Both the position numbers and the translations under genes were made by a program. A stretch of DNA of 50,446 nt from Candidatus Brocadia sapporoensis (GTDB taxonomy: Bacteria; Planctomycetota; Brocadiia; Brocadiales; Brocadiaceae). The DNA lies in assembly GCF_001753675.2 (NCBI RefSeq), contig NZ_MJUW02000044.1, positions 1 through 50,446 on the forward strand, given 5' to 3'. The notes below the pieces were generated by a model. It searched no databases. It was given only the letters and a program-made list of their open reading frames with translations, and was not told where the DNA came from. Within the stretch, counting starts at the first letter, position 1. The number at the start of each line of letters is the position of its first letter. Positions 8,440 to 20,212 of the stretch are shown here, piece by piece.

Positions 8440-8627
8440 GTTATGTGTTACTGACATAAATGAGAAGACGAGTATTATATGCTGCGCGTCTCGTTATTAT
8501 TGAATTAAAGAGATCCCTCAGAATTTTCAACTCTTTTAATTCCTTCCCGATGAGAGATAAACACAAGTGTATTTTTTTGTTATAACGGTAACAAAAAGTT
8601 TTATAAGATTTTTTTATAGGTAGTTAG

Positions 8628-9176
8628 ATGCCTAAGCAATGGTTTGTATTGCGCGTTCAGAGCAATAGGGAGGACAAAGTTCGGAATAGTTTGGTCGAGC
8701 TTAGTAAGGCGCGTGGTCTGGAAGGAATGATATCGAAGGTATTGGTGCCTAGTGAAAAAGTTTCAGAGATTAAAGGTGGCAAGAAAAAAATCACAGAGAG
8801 AAAAATCTATCCTGGTTACATAATGGCAGAGGTTGAAGTAGACGATTTGGGGCAAATACCGAAAGAGATTTGGTTTTTGATCCGCGAAACACCTGGCGCT
8901 GGAGATTTTATAGGAGGACAAAGCAAACCGGTGCCGATGGCAAGTTATGAAGTTGAAAAATTATTATCAGAAATAGAGCATAAAGAAGAAAAGCCTCGTG
9001 CAAAGATTGAGTTTCGTGAAGGTGAAAAGGTGAGGGTGAAAGAAGGCCCTTTTGAGAATTACGATGGAATCATTGAGGAGGTGTTGCCGGCTAGCGGTCG
9101 TGTAAAAGTCATGCTTACGGTTTTTGGAAGGGCAACACCGGTTGAATTAGAATATTGGCAGGTTGAAGCAATTTGA
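8628..9176 (+). CDS. nusG: Transcription termination/antitermination factor NusG
   Basis: A 182-residue transcription elongation factor that binds the RNA polymerase clamp and links it to Rho or the ribosome. The NGN domain (WFVLRVQSNREDKVRNSL and IYPGYIMAEVE, about 5-110) is followed by a C-terminal KOW domain with FREGEKVRVKEGPFENYDG at about 125-143. The length is normal. A 188-base spacer after secE contains an imperfect inverted repeat (AATTAAAGAG near 8502 with CTCTTTTAATT near 8531) and AT-rich sequence that may hold a promoter, but I see no clean -35/-10 pair. rplK follows 15 bases later. Confidence 0.96.
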   Translation: MPKQWFVLRVQSNREDKVRNSLVELSKARGLEGMISKVLVPSEKVSEIKGGKKKITERKIYPGYIMAEVEVDDLGQIPKEIWFLIRETPGAGDFIGGQSKPVPMASYEVEKLLSEIEHKEEKPRAKIEFREGEKVRVKEGPFENYDGIIEEVLPASGRVKVMLTVFGRATPVELEYWQVEAI

Positions 9177-9191
9177 CAGCAGGAGTAGAAC

Positions 9192-9617
9192 ATGGCGAAA
9201 GAAATTTTAACAAAAATTAAATTGCAGTGTCTAGGTGGCCAGGCAACTCCTGCTCCGCCTGTTGGCCCTGCTTTAGGTCAGCATGGGGTAAATATAGGGC
9301 AATTTGTTAAACAATTTAATGATAAGACAAAGGAGTTGCAAGGGATACTAACCCCTGTAGAAATTACGGTTTTTAAAGACAAATCATTTACCTTTATTTT
9401 AAAATCTCCTCCCGCATCTGTGCTTATCAAACAGTTGGCGGGCGTTGCAAAAGGTTCTGCTGAGCCGAATAAGCAAAAGGTTGGGCAGATAAACCGGCAG
9501 CAGTTAAGAGAAGTTGCAAGCAAGAAGCTTGCGGATTTGAATGCTGATAATTTAGATGCAGCTGCAAAGGTAATTGAAGGAACCGCTCGTAACATGGGGA
9601 TTAAAGTAGTGGATTGA
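9192..9617 (+). CDS. rplK: 50S ribosomal protein L11
   Basis: A 141-residue protein of the GTPase-associated centre, which binds 23S rRNA beside the L7/L12 stalk and is the thiostrepton and stringent-response contact. The N-terminal domain shows [19 protein letters not shown] (about 16-34) with its conserved prolines. The C-terminal RNA-binding domain ends in [11 protein letters not shown]. The length matches E. coli L11. AGGAGT lies just ahead of the ATG. Gene order nusG-rplK-rplA is standard. Confidence 0.97.
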   Translation: MAKEILTKIKLQCLGGQATPAPPVGPALGQHGVNIGQFVKQFNDKTKELQGILTPVEITVFKDKSFTFILKSPPASVLIKQLAGVAKGSAEPNKQKVGQINRQQLREVASKKLADLNADNLDAAAKVIEGTARNMGIKVVD

Positions 9618-9670
9618 CCTCCTCTGATTGAGAATGAGACCGTCAGGTTGTCTGAAAGGAAAGCACTCAG

Positions 9671-10351
9671 ATGTCAAAAAGAAGTAAAAGATATGTAGAA
9701 TCAAAAAAAATAGTTGATTCAGAGAAAAAATACGAATTAAAAGAAGCCGTAAAGCTGCTTAAGTCTTTTAAGCGAACGAAATTTGACGCGAGCGTAGAGG
9801 TTGCTATGAAATTGGGGATAGATCCAAAGCAGTCTGACCAGCTTATTCGGGGTTCTGTTTCGTTGCCTAAGGGTATAGGCAGGAGTCTTAAGGTGATTGT
9901 TTTTGCTGCCGGTGAGAAGGCAGTGTTAGCAAAAAATGCAGGTGCTGATGAAGTTGGCGCAGAAGAACTCGTGAAAAAGGTTGAGGGAGGATGGGCTGAC
10001 TTTGATGTGGCGATTGCAACTTCTGATATGATGAGGTTCGTTGGTAAATTAGGAAGAGTTCTTGGTCCTCAGGGCAAGATGCCTTCTCCAAAATCTGGTA
10101 CGGTTACTGATGATATCGGTACTGCAGTTAAAGAATTCAAGGCGGGTAAGATAGAATACAGGACTGATGCTGGGGGGAATGTACATAGTATTGTTGGAAA
10201 AGTCTCTTTTTCTGAAAAAGATCTTGAGGATAACATTAATGCGTTTGTGAAGCAGATAGTTAACTCTCGTCCAGCCTCTGCCAAAGGGATATTTATTGAA
10301 AAAGTATCAGTTTCTTCTACGATGAGCCCCGGAATCATGATAGAGGTTTAA
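9671..10351 (+). CDS. rplA: 50S ribosomal protein L1
   Basis: A 226-residue protein of the mobile L1 stalk that helps release E-site tRNA. The signature [20 protein letters not shown] lies at about 126-145, and the two-domain fold is indicated by the split conserved blocks at each end. In other bacteria L1 represses its own operon by binding a mimic of its 23S site in the mRNA. I did not identify such a site in the 53-base rplK-rplA spacer. Confidence 0.97.
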   Translation: MSKRSKRYVESKKIVDSEKKYELKEAVKLLKSFKRTKFDASVEVAMKLGIDPKQSDQLIRGSVSLPKGIGRSLKVIVFAAGEKAVLAKNAGADEVGAEELVKKVEGGWADFDVAIATSDMMRFVGKLGRVLGPQGKMPSPKSGTVTDDIGTAVKEFKAGKIEYRTDAGGNVHSIVGKVSFSEKDLEDNINAFVKQIVNSRPASAKGIFIEKVSVSSTMSPGIMIEV

Positions 10352-10387
10352 GATGAGAAACAAAGATGAAGGGAATAAGATAAAACA

Positions 10388-10915
10388 ATGACAAATGAAT
10401 TAAAACAATCTGTCGTGAAAGAATTGATTTCCAACTATCGTGATAAAAATAATTATCTGGTAATTGGCTATCAGGGGATTAAGGCATTAGAATTTGATCA
10501 ATTGCGAAAAGATTTACGAAAAAAGAAAATCTGCATAGGAATTGTTAAAAATTCGTTAGCGGGAATTGCATTTAAAGAAATCGGAGTCCATGGGGTTGTA
10601 GACCTTTTAAAAGGTCCAACAGCCATCGTTACAGGTGGAGGTGATCCTGTAGTAATGGCAAAGGAAACAATTGAATGGACAAAAAAAATACCATTTTTAA
10701 GTTTAAGAGGCGGATTAGTTGATGGTGCGATGCTTTCTGTTCATGATATCAATGACTTGGCAAAACTTCCATCAATGCCAGTACTTCGTGCTCAAATAAT
10801 TACGGGTATTCATGCCCCCATTGCTGGAGTTGCGGGCGCGTTTCATGCTGTTTTGCGCGGTCTGGTGACGGTATTCCAGGCTGTTAAGGATAAGAAAGAA
10901 AAAAGTGGTGTATAG
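10388..10915 (+). CDS. rplJ: 50S ribosomal protein L10
   Basis: A 175-residue stalk base protein whose N-terminal domain binds 23S rRNA and L11. Its C-terminal helix (about 130-175) carries the L7/L12 dimers. Recognisable are the early LVIGYQGIKALEFDQLRKDLR block, the KNSLAGIAFKE segment and LKGPTAIVTGGGDPV. It precedes rplL by 36 bases, as is usual. L10-L12 autoregulatory leader structures, known in other bacteria, were not apparent in the short 36-base upstream gap. Confidence 0.96.
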   Translation: MTNELKQSVVKELISNYRDKNNYLVIGYQGIKALEFDQLRKDLRKKKICIGIVKNSLAGIAFKEIGVHGVVDLLKGPTAIVTGGGDPVVMAKETIEWTKKIPFLSLRGGLVDGAMLSVHDINDLAKLPSMPVLRAQIITGIHAPIAGVAGAFHAVLRGLVTVFQAVKDKKEKSGV

Positions 10916-10951
10916 TTTTTTGTAGGATTCCTATTAAGGTGGGAGGATAAA

Positions 10952-11371
10952 ATGACTCAGGTTAGTGAAGAAAAGGCAGTTGAACCTTCAGGCAAAATTG
11001 TGCAGGTGTTAGATTTGGTTGCAGGGATGACATTGCTGGAGGCATCGCAACTAGTAAAGGCGTTTGAACAGAAGTTTGGCGTTTCTGCGGCTGCCGCTGT
11101 TGCAATGCCGGTCGGTGTATCGGTTGCAGCGGAAGGTAAGGCTGCCGCGGTAGAAGAAAAAACATCATTTGATGTGATTTTACAGGATGGCGGTGCGAAT
11201 AAAATCCAGGTTATCAAGGCCGTTCGTGCGGAAACAAACCTGGGGTTAAAAGAAGCGAAAGACCTCGTAGAAGGCGCTCCAAAGACGGTAAAAGAAGGGG
11301 TAACTAAAGAGGACGCAGAGAAGATTAAGAAATCACTTGAGGCGGCTGGTGCGAAGGTAGAAATAAAATAA
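10952..11371 (+). CDS. rplL: 50S ribosomal protein L7/L12
   Basis: The 139-residue stalk protein recruits translational GTPases. The N-terminal dimerisation helices (to about 45) are followed by a flexible Ala/Val-rich hinge (about 48-72). The C-terminal domain has [21 protein letters not shown] and [19 protein letters not shown], the factor-binding face. It is slightly longer than the usual 120-130 residues because of its N terminus. GTGGGAGG is a good ribosome-binding site. It is followed by rpoB after only 38 bases. Confidence 0.97.
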   Translation: MTQVSEEKAVEPSGKIVQVLDLVAGMTLLEASQLVKAFEQKFGVSAAAAVAMPVGVSVAAEGKAAAVEEKTSFDVILQDGGANKIQVIKAVRAETNLGLKEAKDLVEGAPKTVKEGVTKEDAEKIKKSLEAAGAKVEIK

Positions 11372-11409
11372 TCGTTACAGTATCTTGGGCTTGAAAATAC
11401 AGGAATGCT

Positions 11410-14400
11410 ATGGAAATTCGAAATTATGGTAAGGTTAATGATGTAGTAGAGATTCAGAATCTCGTACAAATACAAACTCGGGCTTACCGGAATTTTTTGC
11501 AAGCGGATGTGCCCGCTTCCAAAAGGAAGAATCAGGGGGTCGAAGCAATCCTGCGTGAGATATTTCCGATCAGTAATTACGACGGAACAATGTCTTTAGA
11601 TTATATTAAATATGAGCTTGGAAAGCCGCGATATACACAAGACGAGTGCAGGCAATTACGGTTGACCTACGGTTGTCCGTTTAGAATATGGCTGCGTTTG
11701 AATAAAGCAGAACCTATTGAAGAAGAAGTGTACGTGGGCGAAATACCTGTCATGGTTGGCGGAGGAGAATTTATTATCAACGGAACTGAACGGGTAATTG
11801 TGACCCAGTTGCACCGCTCGCCTGGTATTGATTTTATTGAAGAATTTCATGCCGAAAAAAGATTGCATTCCTGTAGGATCATCCCTGAGAGAGGGAGCTG
11901 GATTGAGTTGGAGGTTGGTAAAAAAGATATACTGACGGTTAAAATAGACCAGAGCGGGAAATTGCCTGCCACGTGTTTCCTCCGAGCGCTGTCTGAAAAA
12001 TACACAAATGATGAAGATATTATCAGGCTTTTTTATGAAACGGAAACCGTGAAGATTTCAGATTTCGCCTCTGCCACAAAATTAAGAGGCAAATATACCG
12101 TTGAAAAGATCGTAAATCCGCAGACTGGGGAGATTGTGCTTGAAGCTGGCAGGCAGATGTCAGATACCACAATCAAGGCGGTTGTCGATATGGAAATAAA
12201 AAAAATAGAAGTAATTAAAAAGATGGAAGATTTGCTGATTTTAAATTCATTAGAATCTGACTTTACGAAATCACACGAAGATGCACTGCTAAAAATTTAT
12301 GCCCGATTTCGTCCTGGAAATCCTCAGCAAGTGGAAAAGGCCCGTCAATTGTTTTACGACAAGTTTTTTGATATAAAACGATATAGGTTGGGTGCCGTTG
12401 GAAGATTCAGATTAAATCGGAAGATGGGGCATGCTATTAACGAAGCCGAGATGACTCTGCAAAAGGAAGATTATGTGGAGGCAATTCGGTATATTATGAA
12501 GTTGAGAAAAGGCGAGATGGGAGCGTCCGTCGATGATATTGATAATTTGGGGAACAGAAGGCTACGTACTATCGATGAGTTGGCTGGTGAAGAGTTGCGT
12601 AAGGGTTTTTTAAAATTGCGAAGAACGGTACAGGAGAGATTAAGTGTGAAAGATTCTGATCAAATGACTCCGCGTTCGTTGGTAAATTCAAAAGCAATTT
12701 TTTCAGCGATAGACTATTTTTTCAGCAGAAGTGAACTGTCGCAGGTATTGGATCAGACGAATCCTTTGGCCCAATTGACTCATGAAAGAAGATTGAGTGC
12801 TTTAGGCCCCGGGGGCTTGAATAGAAAAAGGGCTGGGTTTGAAGTCAGAGATGTTCACGTATCGCACTATGGCAGGGTTTGTCCCATTGAAACTCCTGAA
12901 GGTACAAACATAGGTTTAATTGCTTCATTGAGTATATACGCAACAACCGATGAATATGGTTTCTTAATTACTCCCTATCGCATCATTGACAAAGGAAAGC
13001 TTGTTGAAAAAATTACTTATCTTCGTGCAGATGAAGAAGAAAATAAGATAATAGCCCCTGCAGATGTGCTGATTAAGGGAAAAGAAAAGATGGAAAAAGG
13101 AAGTGTGCTATGTCGATATAATGGTGACTTCCATCAGGAGAATTTTAAAGACATAAACTACATGGATGTTTCTCCAAAACAATTGGTTGGTGTGTCCGCA
13201 AGTTTAATACCGTTCCTTGAGCATAGTGATGCAAACAGGGCACTCATGGGGTCAAATATGCAAAGACAAGCAGTCCCTTTATTAAGAACGGAACCGCCGA
13301 TAATAGCAACAGGAATGGAGCGGTTTGTAGCTCAAAATTCAAGTATGACCGTACAAGCAGCTAATGCTGGCACGGTTACAATGGTAACAGCTGATGAAAT
13401 TATAATCGACGACAGGGATACGTATAAACTGCGAAAATTTGTCGGTTTGAATGAAGGCACCTGTTTGAATCAAAAGCCAATAGTTGCATATGGTCAGAAA
13501 GTAAAAAAAGGAGAGGTTATAGCAGACGGGGCGGCTACGTGTAATGGTGAACTAAGTCTTGGGAAGAACGTTTTGGTTGCCTTTATGACGTGGGATGGAT
13601 ACAACTTTGAAGATGCTATTGTTATTAGCGAAGCGTTGCTGAAAGATGATCGATTTACTTCTATACACAGAGATGAGTTTGAAGTAGAAATCAGGGAAAC
13701 CAAACTTGGAAGGGAGGAGTTCACGCGTGATATCCCAAATGTATCAGAGAAGGCATTAAGTAATCTTGATGAGAATGGGGTAATCAGAATCGGAACAAAA
13801 GTAAAGCCTGGTGATATATTGGTTGGTAAAATTGCCCCAAAGAGCCGAAGTGAATTATCCCCTGAAGAAAAGTTACTGCATGCCATTTTTGGAAGAGCAG
13901 GCGAAGATGTTAAGAACGAATCCTTGGAAGTCCCATCAGGAATGGAAGGAATAGTTATAAATACTCAAGTGTTTTCGAGAAAATCCTATTTGTCCGATGA
14001 TAAAAGGCAAAAAATTTTACATGATATAAGTGAAATAGAGCTGAAATATGATGAAAATATAACTAAAGAATTTGTCAAAATGCTGAAGGCTGTAGATGAA
14101 GAAATTAAGGAACCTATGGTAGATGTCCAAACAGGTCAGGTATATGCGATTGAGCGTGGGGCACCGCTAAAGTCGATACTGATTTTAGAAGAACAATTTG
14201 ACATTGAAAATATAGAATTTAGTAATAAGAAAAAAAAGGAAAAGGCCTGTGAGATAAGTAAAGAGTTTTGTGAAAAAATAGAATCCCTGAAAGACGAAAG
14301 GGATAGAAAGATTAACAACCTAAAACGAGGTGATGAACTGCCTACGGGGGTTTTAGAGCTCGCAAAGATATCGATAGCTACAAAAAGAAAATTATCGGTG

Positions 14401-15102
14401 GGTGACAAGATGGCTGGTAGACATGGCAATAAGGGTGTTATTTCGAAGATACTTCCTGAGGAAGATATGCCATTTTTAGCCGATGGGAGGCGGGCAGAAA
14501 TGTTATTAAATCCATTGGGAGTGCCTTCAAGAATGAATGTTGGTCAAATACTGGAAACCCATTTAGGATTAGCAGCAAAAAAAATGGGATTCAGAGCGAT
14601 TACCCCTATATTTGATGGCGCTACGGAAGAGGAGATTCGATCTACTTTAAAGGAATCGGACTTACCGGAGGATGGGAAATTGGTTTTGTATGACGGACGT
14701 ACTGGTGAACCTTTTGAGCAGAAGGTTACGGTAGGATATATGTATATGTTAAAGCTCCATCATTTAGTAGATGAAAAAGTACATGCAAGGGCGACAGGGC
14801 CTTACTCGTTAATTACCCAGCAACCATTAGGTGGTAAAGCAAGGTTTGGCGGTCAGCGATTTGGTGAAATGGAAGTATGGGCGCTGGAGGCTTATGGTGC
14901 GGCTCATAATCTACAAGAGATGCTTACGGTAAAGAGTGACGATGTTGAGGGAAGAACAAAAATCTATGAATCGATGGTAAAGGGTGAAAATACTCTGGAG
15001 GCTGGAACTCCTGCATCATTTGAAGTGCTTGCGAATGAAATTGCTGGATTGGGTCTGAGTTTAAAGTTGGAAAAGAAAAAGACGGAAGTCCTGAAAGTGT
15101 GA
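11410..15102 (+). CDS. rpoB: DNA-directed RNA polymerase subunit beta
   Basis: A 1230-residue catalytic subunit of RNA polymerase. The rifampicin pocket ([20 protein letters not shown], about residues 440-460) keeps the Asp, His and Ser positions that correspond to sensitive E. coli enzyme. [13 protein letters not shown] at 998-1010 and the C-terminal [21 protein letters not shown] block contribute to the active centre and to the contact with beta-prime. The length is shorter than the 1342 residues of E. coli, lacking lineage-specific insertions. It follows rplL closely and is followed by rpoC after 78 bases. Confidence 0.98.
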   Translation: MEIRNYGKVNDVVEIQNLVQIQTRAYRNFLQADVPASKRKNQGVEAILREIFPISNYDGTMSLDYIKYELGKPRYTQDECRQLRLTYGCPFRIWLRLNKAEPIEEEVYVGEIPVMVGGGEFIINGTERVIVTQLHRSPGIDFIEEFHAEKRLHSCRIIPERGSWIELEVGKKDILTVKIDQSGKLPATCFLRALSEKYTNDEDIIRLFYETETVKISDFASATKLRGKYTVEKIVNPQTGEIVLEAGRQMSDTTIKAVVDMEIKKIEVIKKMEDLLILNSLESDFTKSHEDALLKIYARFRPGNPQQVEKARQLFYDKFFDIKRYRLGAVGRFRLNRKMGHAINEAEMTLQKEDYVEAIRYIMKLRKGEMGASVDDIDNLGNRRLRTIDELAGEELRKGFLKLRRTVQERLSVKDSDQMTPRSLVNSKAIFSAIDYFFSRSELSQVLDQTNPLAQLTHERRLSALGPGGLNRKRAGFEVRDVHVSHYGRVCPIETPEGTNIGLIASLSIYATTDEYGFLITPYRIIDKGKLVEKITYLRADEEENKIIAPADVLIKGKEKMEKGSVLCRYNGDFHQENFKDINYMDVSPKQLVGVSASLIPFLEHSDANRALMGSNMQRQAVPLLRTEPPIIATGMERFVAQNSSMTVQAANAGTVTMVTADEIIIDDRDTYKLRKFVGLNEGTCLNQKPIVAYGQKVKKGEVIADGAATCNGELSLGKNVLVAFMTWDGYNFEDAIVISEALLKDDRFTSIHRDEFEVEIRETKLGREEFTRDIPNVSEKALSNLDENGVIRIGTKVKPGDILVGKIAPKSRSELSPEEKLLHAIFGRAGEDVKNESLEVPSGMEGIVINTQVFSRKSYLSDDKRQKILHDISEIELKYDENITKEFVKMLKAVDEEIKEPMVDVQTGQVYAIERGAPLKSILILEEQFDIENIEFSNKKKKEKACEISKEFCEKIESLKDERDRKINNLKRGDELPTGVLELAKISIATKRKLSVGDKMAGRHGNKGVISKILPEEDMPFLADGRRAEMLLNPLGVPSRMNVGQILETHLGLAAKKMGFRAITPIFDGATEEEIRSTLKESDLPEDGKLVLYDGRTGEPFEQKVTVGYMYMLKLHHLVDEKVHARATGPYSLITQQPLGGKARFGGQRFGEMEVWALEAYGAAHNLQEMLTVKSDDVEGRTKIYESMVKGENTLEAGTPASFEVLANEIAGLGLSLKLEKKKTEVLKV

Positions 15103-15180
15103 TTATACCATTTTATTATAATCAGTGTAAGTAAAAATAATATATAGATTTTTATAAAATCTTCTTAAAAGGTTTTTGAT

Positions 15181-18100
15181 ATGGCAGATATAATGTACGA
15201 TAAAATCAACGAGTATAGTTCGGTGAAGATATCTCTTGCATCAACAGAGGACATTAGAAGCTGGTCTTACGGAGAGGTTAAGAAACCGGAAACGATTAAT
15301 TATCGTACCTACCGGGCTGAAAAAGATGGCCTCTTTTGCGAACGAATTTTTGGTCCGGAAAGAAATTGGGAATGTTTTTGTGGTAAATACAAAGGAATAA
15401 AGCATAAAGGGATAATCTGTGATCGGTGTGGAGTAAAGATTACCCACTCCCGCGTTAGAAGAAAGCGCATGGGTCACATAAATTTGGCTGCACCGATTGT
15501 GCATATCTGGTTCTTTAAGGCAATGCCATCCCGTCTAGGTACTCTTCTGGGGATGAAAACGACTTCTTTGGAACGGATTATTTATTTCCAGGATTATGTT
15601 GTAATTGATCAGGGAAGTACGCCTCTGGTTGAATATCAAATGCTCAGCGAGGAAGAATTCAAGGCGAATAGGGAGAAATATGGAGAGCAATCATTTAAGG
15701 CGGGGATGGGAGCTGAGGCGATACGTGCATTGTTGCAAAAACTCGATTTGGTAACCTTGTCAAAAGAACTGCGTGAAGAGCTTAATCAAACGAAGTCCAA
15801 GCAGCGAGCAAAAGAGATAATTAAGAGATTAGAAATTGTCGAGGCTTTCAGGGATTCTGGGAATAAGCCGGAGTGGATGGTTTTGAGTGTCGTTCCGGTT
15901 ATTCCTCCCGATTTAAGACCACTGGTACTCTTGGAGAGTGGAAATTTTGCAACATCAGATTTAAATGATCTTTACCGAAGGATTATTAATAGAAACAATC
16001 GTCTAAAGAAATTGATTGACTTAAACGCGCCGGAAGTAATTATAAGAAACGAAAAAAGGATGTTGCAGCAGGCTGTTGATGCCCTATTTGACAATACCAG
16101 AGGAAAACGTCCTGTGTTAGGTAGTAGTAACAGACCTTTAAAATCATTAACCGATATGATAAAGGGGAAACAGGGGCGTTTCAGAGAAAATTTGCTTGGA
16201 AAAAGGGTAGACTATTCGGCACGTTCAGTAATCGTGGTTGGACCGGAATTGAAATTGCATCAATGCGGTTTGCCTAAGAAAATAGCCCTTGAGTTGTTTC
16301 AGCCGTTCATCATACGGAGATTGAAAGAGTTGGGACTGGCAGATACGATTAAGAGTGCAAAAAAGATGTTGGGCCGTAAGGACAACGAAGTATGGGATAT
16401 TCTCGAAGAAGTGGTAAAGAGACACCCGGTATTACTCAACAGAGCGCCAACTTTACATAGAATGGGAATTCAGGCTTTTGAGCCAATACTGGTTGAAGGA
16501 AACGCAATCAAATTACATCCTTTGGTTTGCCGTGGCTTCAATGCTGACTTTGATGGAGATCAGATGGCGGTTCATCTCCCTCTTTCCATTGAAGCTCAGG
16601 TTGAAGCAATGACTCTGATGTTGTCCACCAATAATATTTTTTCGCCAGCTTCTGGTGAGCCGATCATAACTCCTACCCAGGATATTGTGCTTGGTTGCTC
16701 TTACCTTACGACAAGTTTGCAGGATAGTGCTGAAGAAAAGTTAAAAATTTTTAGTGGCCCTGAAGAGGTTGTTTATGCGTTGGCATTAAAAAGCGTACAT
16801 TTGCATACGAAGATTGAGTTAAGAATAAAGCGGGCAAAAATTATCAAGGACAAATTTGGAACTGAGGAACCAAAAAATGGTTTATGCAAAACAACAGTAG
16901 GGCGCGTCATATTTAACAATATACTACCTGACGGAATGCCTTTTTATAATTACACTCTCGATTTGAAAGGTATCAGTCGGATAATTCAGGATTGTTATAA
17001 ACTTCTCGGGCGAGAAAAAACGATTGTTTTGTTGGATGATATTAAGGAGATAGGTTTCAAGGAATGCACAAAAGCAGGACTCTCTTTTGCTGTAACCGAT
17101 GTAAAAATGCCAACGAAGAAACAGGAAATTATAGACAAGACTCAGGAAGAAATTGAGAAGATACAAAAGTTATATCGAAAGGGTATTATAACGGAAGGTG
17201 AACGATATAACCAGATCATTGATGCTTGGACATACGCTGGTGAAAGGGTTGCTGAGGAAATGCTGAATGAACTGAAGCATGATGTGCGTGAGGGAAAATC
17301 ATATTTGAACCCCGTGTATTTGATGTCTTCATCAGGTGCAAGAGGTAGCTCGCAGCAGTTAAGGCAGTTGGCCGGAATGCGTGGGTTGATGGCAAAACCT
17401 TCCGGCAAGATTATAGAAGCTCCGATTAAGGCAAATTTCAGAGAAGGTTTAGGTGTGTTGGAATATTTTAGCTCCACACACGGTGCGCGAAAAGGTTTAG
17501 CGGATACGGCATTAAAGACTGCAGACTCTGGTTATTTAACGAGAAAGTTAGCTGATGTTGCCCAAAATGTGGTTATAACGGCTGATAATTGCGGCACTAC
17601 CAATGGTATCACGAAGAGCGTAGTTTATCGGGGAGAAAAAGTTGAGGTGCCGCTCAGTAAGGTAATTACGGGGCGTGTCGCAAGAAACAACATTGTAGAT
17701 TTGGTAAAAGACGAAGTAATTGTAAGAGAAAATGAATTGATCACGGAGGAAAAGGCAAGGAAGATAGAAGCTTTAGGATATGAGAAGATTAAAGTGCGAT
17801 CTCCGCTAACCTGTGAAATGTCGTTAGGGCTTTGCATGAAATGCTATGGAATGGATTTATCGCGAGGACGGCAGGTGGAAGAAGGTATGGCGGTGGGGAT
17901 TATTGCAGCTCAGTCAATTGGTGAGCCCGGGACGCAGCTTACCATGAAAACATTTCATATCGGGGGAACTGCAACTCGTTCCGTGGAAGAGTCTGAGATA
18001 AAAGCTAAACGTGGGGGAAGCGTAAAATATAATAATTTGACGGTGGTGAAAAATCCTCAGGGGAAGAATGTTGCCATTAATGCAAATGGAGAAATCTTGC

Positions 18101-19290
18101 TCATTGATTCTAAGGGGAGACAAATTGATAAGCATACCATTGTACTTGGGGCGGAGGTGTTAGTTCGCGAAAATGATACTGTTGTTGCTCACCAGGTATT
18201 GTCGAGATGGGACCCTCATATGATACCAATATTGACAGAAATGGCTGGTAAAATTCGTTTTGAAGACATTGTAATTGGTAAAACGATGAGACAGGAGTCT
18301 GACATTTCTACGGGGGTGAAGCGGAAAGTAATCATGGAGCATAAAGGGGATTTGCACCCTCAGATCATTATCGAAGATGAGACGGGGAAAATTTTGGGAC
18401 TCTATCCAATTCCGGAAAAAGCACACATTGAAGTGGAGGAAGGTGATGGTGTTACTGCCGGTACGCTGCTCGCTAAAACACCAAGAGAAATTTCAAGAAC
18501 TGAAGATATTACTGGAGGATTGCCCAGAGTCGCTGAAATATTTGAGGCAAGAAAACCTAAAGAACCGGCAGTAATGAGCGAAATAGATGGTACCGTGGAA
18601 GTGGGTGAAAAAAGGAGAGGAAAACGTACCATACTGGTCAAAAGTGAAACGGGAATGGAAATAGAGCATCTTGTTCCGAGAGGGAAACATTTAAAGGTAC
18701 ATAGAGGAGACCGCATTAAGGCTGGAAATCCGTTGGTGGAGGGGCCTCTTATTCTGCAAGACATTTTAAGAATAAGCGGAGAGGAAGAGTTGCAAACATA
18801 TATGTTGAAAGAAGTCCAGAATGTCTATCGTTCACAGAATGTACCCATTGATGACAAACATATAGAAATCATTATAGCGCAAATGCTCAGAAAAGTAAAG
18901 GTGGACGATGTGGGTGACACGAGCTTGTTGCCAGGACAAATTATTGATAAATTTAGATTTAAAGAAGAAAATAAAAAGATTATAGAAAAAGGTGGGAAAC
19001 CTGCAACTGCAAAGCCTTTATTGATGGGTATTACAAAGGCATCTTTGCAATCGGATAGCTTCATATCTGCAGCTTCGTTTCAGGAAACAACGAAAGTGTT
19101 AACCAGAGCTGCACTTGAAGGTAAGGTTGACGGCCTAGTTGGATTAAAGGAAAATGTTATACTTGGACATCTCGTACCGGCCGGAACGGGTTATAAAACT
19201 TATTGTTCGCTTTCCGCCGTGCCGGTGGAAGTACCTGCTCCTGAAGAAGGAGAAAAATATGAAGAGAAAGAAATTGTTCCGTCAATATAG
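15181..19290 (+). CDS. rpoC: DNA-directed RNA polymerase subunit beta-prime
   Basis: A 1369-residue subunit holding the catalytic magnesium in NADFDGDQ at residues 454-461. The N-terminal zinc site uses CFCGKY...CDRC (about 61-83). A second zinc site includes [11 protein letters not shown] (about 879-889). The bridge helix and trigger loop regions are recognisable ([18 protein letters not shown], and [19 protein letters not shown]). The length is near the E. coli 1407. rpsL begins only 18 bases later, joining the rpoBC and str operons. Confidence 0.98.
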   Translation: MADIMYDKINEYSSVKISLASTEDIRSWSYGEVKKPETINYRTYRAEKDGLFCERIFGPERNWECFCGKYKGIKHKGIICDRCGVKITHSRVRRKRMGHINLAAPIVHIWFFKAMPSRLGTLLGMKTTSLERIIYFQDYVVIDQGSTPLVEYQMLSEEEFKANREKYGEQSFKAGMGAEAIRALLQKLDLVTLSKELREELNQTKSKQRAKEIIKRLEIVEAFRDSGNKPEWMVLSVVPVIPPDLRPLVLLESGNFATSDLNDLYRRIINRNNRLKKLIDLNAPEVIIRNEKRMLQQAVDALFDNTRGKRPVLGSSNRPLKSLTDMIKGKQGRFRENLLGKRVDYSARSVIVVGPELKLHQCGLPKKIALELFQPFIIRRLKELGLADTIKSAKKMLGRKDNEVWDILEEVVKRHPVLLNRAPTLHRMGIQAFEPILVEGNAIKLHPLVCRGFNADFDGDQMAVHLPLSIEAQVEAMTLMLSTNNIFSPASGEPIITPTQDIVLGCSYLTTSLQDSAEEKLKIFSGPEEVVYALALKSVHLHTKIELRIKRAKIIKDKFGTEEPKNGLCKTTVGRVIFNNILPDGMPFYNYTLDLKGISRIIQDCYKLLGREKTIVLLDDIKEIGFKECTKAGLSFAVTDVKMPTKKQEIIDKTQEEIEKIQKLYRKGIITEGERYNQIIDAWTYAGERVAEEMLNELKHDVREGKSYLNPVYLMSSSGARGSSQQLRQLAGMRGLMAKPSGKIIEAPIKANFREGLGVLEYFSSTHGARKGLADTALKTADSGYLTRKLADVAQNVVITADNCGTTNGITKSVVYRGEKVEVPLSKVITGRVARNNIVDLVKDEVIVRENELITEEKARKIEALGYEKIKVRSPLTCEMSLGLCMKCYGMDLSRGRQVEEGMAVGIIAAQSIGEPGTQLTMKTFHIGGTATRSVEESEIKAKRGGSVKYNNLTVVKNPQGKNVAINANGEILLIDSKGRQIDKHTIVLGAEVLVRENDTVVAHQVLSRWDPHMIPILTEMAGKIRFEDIVIGKTMRQESDISTGVKRKVIMEHKGDLHPQIIIEDETGKILGLYPIPEKAHIEVEEGDGVTAGTLLAKTPREISRTEDITGGLPRVAEIFEARKPKEPAVMSEIDGTVEVGEKRRGKRTILVKSETGMEIEHLVPRGKHLKVHRGDRIKAGNPLVEGPLILQDILRISGEEELQTYMLKEVQNVYRSQNVPIDDKHIEIIIAQMLRKVKVDDVGDTSLLPGQIIDKFRFKEENKKIIEKGGKPATAKPLLMGITKASLQSDSFISAASFQETTKVLTRAALEGKVDGLVGLKENVILGHLVPAGTGYKTYCSLSAVPVEVPAPEEGEKYEEKEIVPSI

Positions 19291-19308
19291 TGCTGAGTGG
19301 GAGGATAT

Positions 19309-19680
19309 ATGCCGACGATAAATCAATTGATCAGAAATGGAAGAAAGAAAGTTGAAAATAAGAGTAAGAGCCCTGATTTGCAAAAGTGCTCTCATAAAAA
19401 GGGAGTCTGTCTTCAGGTGATGACAAGAACGCCCAAAAAACCAAATTCTGCATTGCGAAAAGTAGCCAGAGTCAGGCTATCAAACGGGCGGGAAATAACT
19501 GCCTATATTCCCGGCGAGGGACATAATTTGCAAGAGCATTCTATTGTATTGGTAAGGGGGGGGCGTGTTCGTGACCTTCCTGGCGTTAAATATCATATCA
19601 TCCGTGGGACGTTAGATTGCGCAGGTGTTGACGGTAGGCGACGGTCTCGGTCTAAATATGGGACAAAGACGCCCAAATAA
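19309..19680 (+). CDS. rpsL: 30S ribosomal protein S12
   Basis: A 123-residue decoding-centre protein. [12 protein letters not shown] at the start, [17 protein letters not shown] with the streptomycin-region lysine, and [13 protein letters not shown] with the methylthiolation-site aspartate are all standard. I start at the ATG at 19309. The in-frame GTG at 19297 overlaps the GGGAGG ribosome-binding site and would add four non-conserved residues. It heads the rpsL-rpsG-fusA-tuf str gene set. Confidence 0.97.
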   Translation: MPTINQLIRNGRKKVENKSKSPDLQKCSHKKGVCLQVMTRTPKKPNSALRKVARVRLSNGREITAYIPGEGHNLQEHSIVLVRGGRVRDLPGVKYHIIRGTLDCAGVDGRRRSRSKYGTKTPK

Positions 19681-19705
19681 GTTTTCATCAAGGAGAAAGT
19701 AACGT

Positions 19706-20188
19706 ATGGCGCTTGCATATAGAAGTACAGAGGTATATTTACTACCAGATGTAAAGTATAAAAGTAAAATGGTCTCTAAATTTATTAATTCTCTTATGAG
19801 AAAAGGTAAAAAAAGCGTTGCCGAAAAAGTGTTCTATGGGGCAATGATAGTGATTGAAAAAAAGATTACCGATGTTGAACCATTGGAAATATTCGAAACT
19901 GCAGTGAATAATGTAAAGCCATTAGTGGAAGTTCGTTCAAAACGTGTGGGTGGAGCAACCTATCAGGTACCGGTAGAAGTGCCAAAACAAAGACAGCAAT
20001 CGCTTGCCCTCCGTTGGATTATCGACGCTGCAAAAGGAAAAAAAGGCCGTCCTATGTTTCAACGATTGGCAGATGAATTGTTAGATGCATATAAAAAACA
20101 AGGATTGGCAATAACGCAAAGAGAAAATACGCACAAAATGGCTGAAGCCAATAAGGCCTTTGCACATTTTGCTTGGTCAAAATTTTAG
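19706..20188 (+). CDS. rpsG: 30S ribosomal protein S7
   Basis: A 160-residue primary 16S-binding protein that organises the head of the small subunit. The family core includes KFINSLMRKGKKSVAEKVFY, NVKPLVEVRSKRVGGATYQVP and RENTHKMAEANKAFAHFAW. The N terminus is a few residues longer than E. coli S7. CAAGGAGAAAG supplies a ribosome-binding site. In E. coli S7 represses its own operon. No regulatory structure is evident in the 25-base gap here. Confidence 0.97.
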   Translation: MALAYRSTEVYLLPDVKYKSKMVSKFINSLMRKGKKSVAEKVFYGAMIVIEKKITDVEPLEIFETAVNNVKPLVEVRSKRVGGATYQVPVEVPKQRQQSLALRWIIDAAKGKKGRPMFQRLADELLDAYKKQGLAITQRENTHKMAEANKAFAHFAWSKF

Positions 20189-20212
20189 TGATTAGCACAG
20201 GAAGTGTAATTT

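Noticed and set aside
8440-8627. Promoter or known regulatory RNA before nusG
   Set aside because: Several AT-rich boxes and an imperfect inverted repeat are present, but no -35/-10 pair at proper spacing was convincing.
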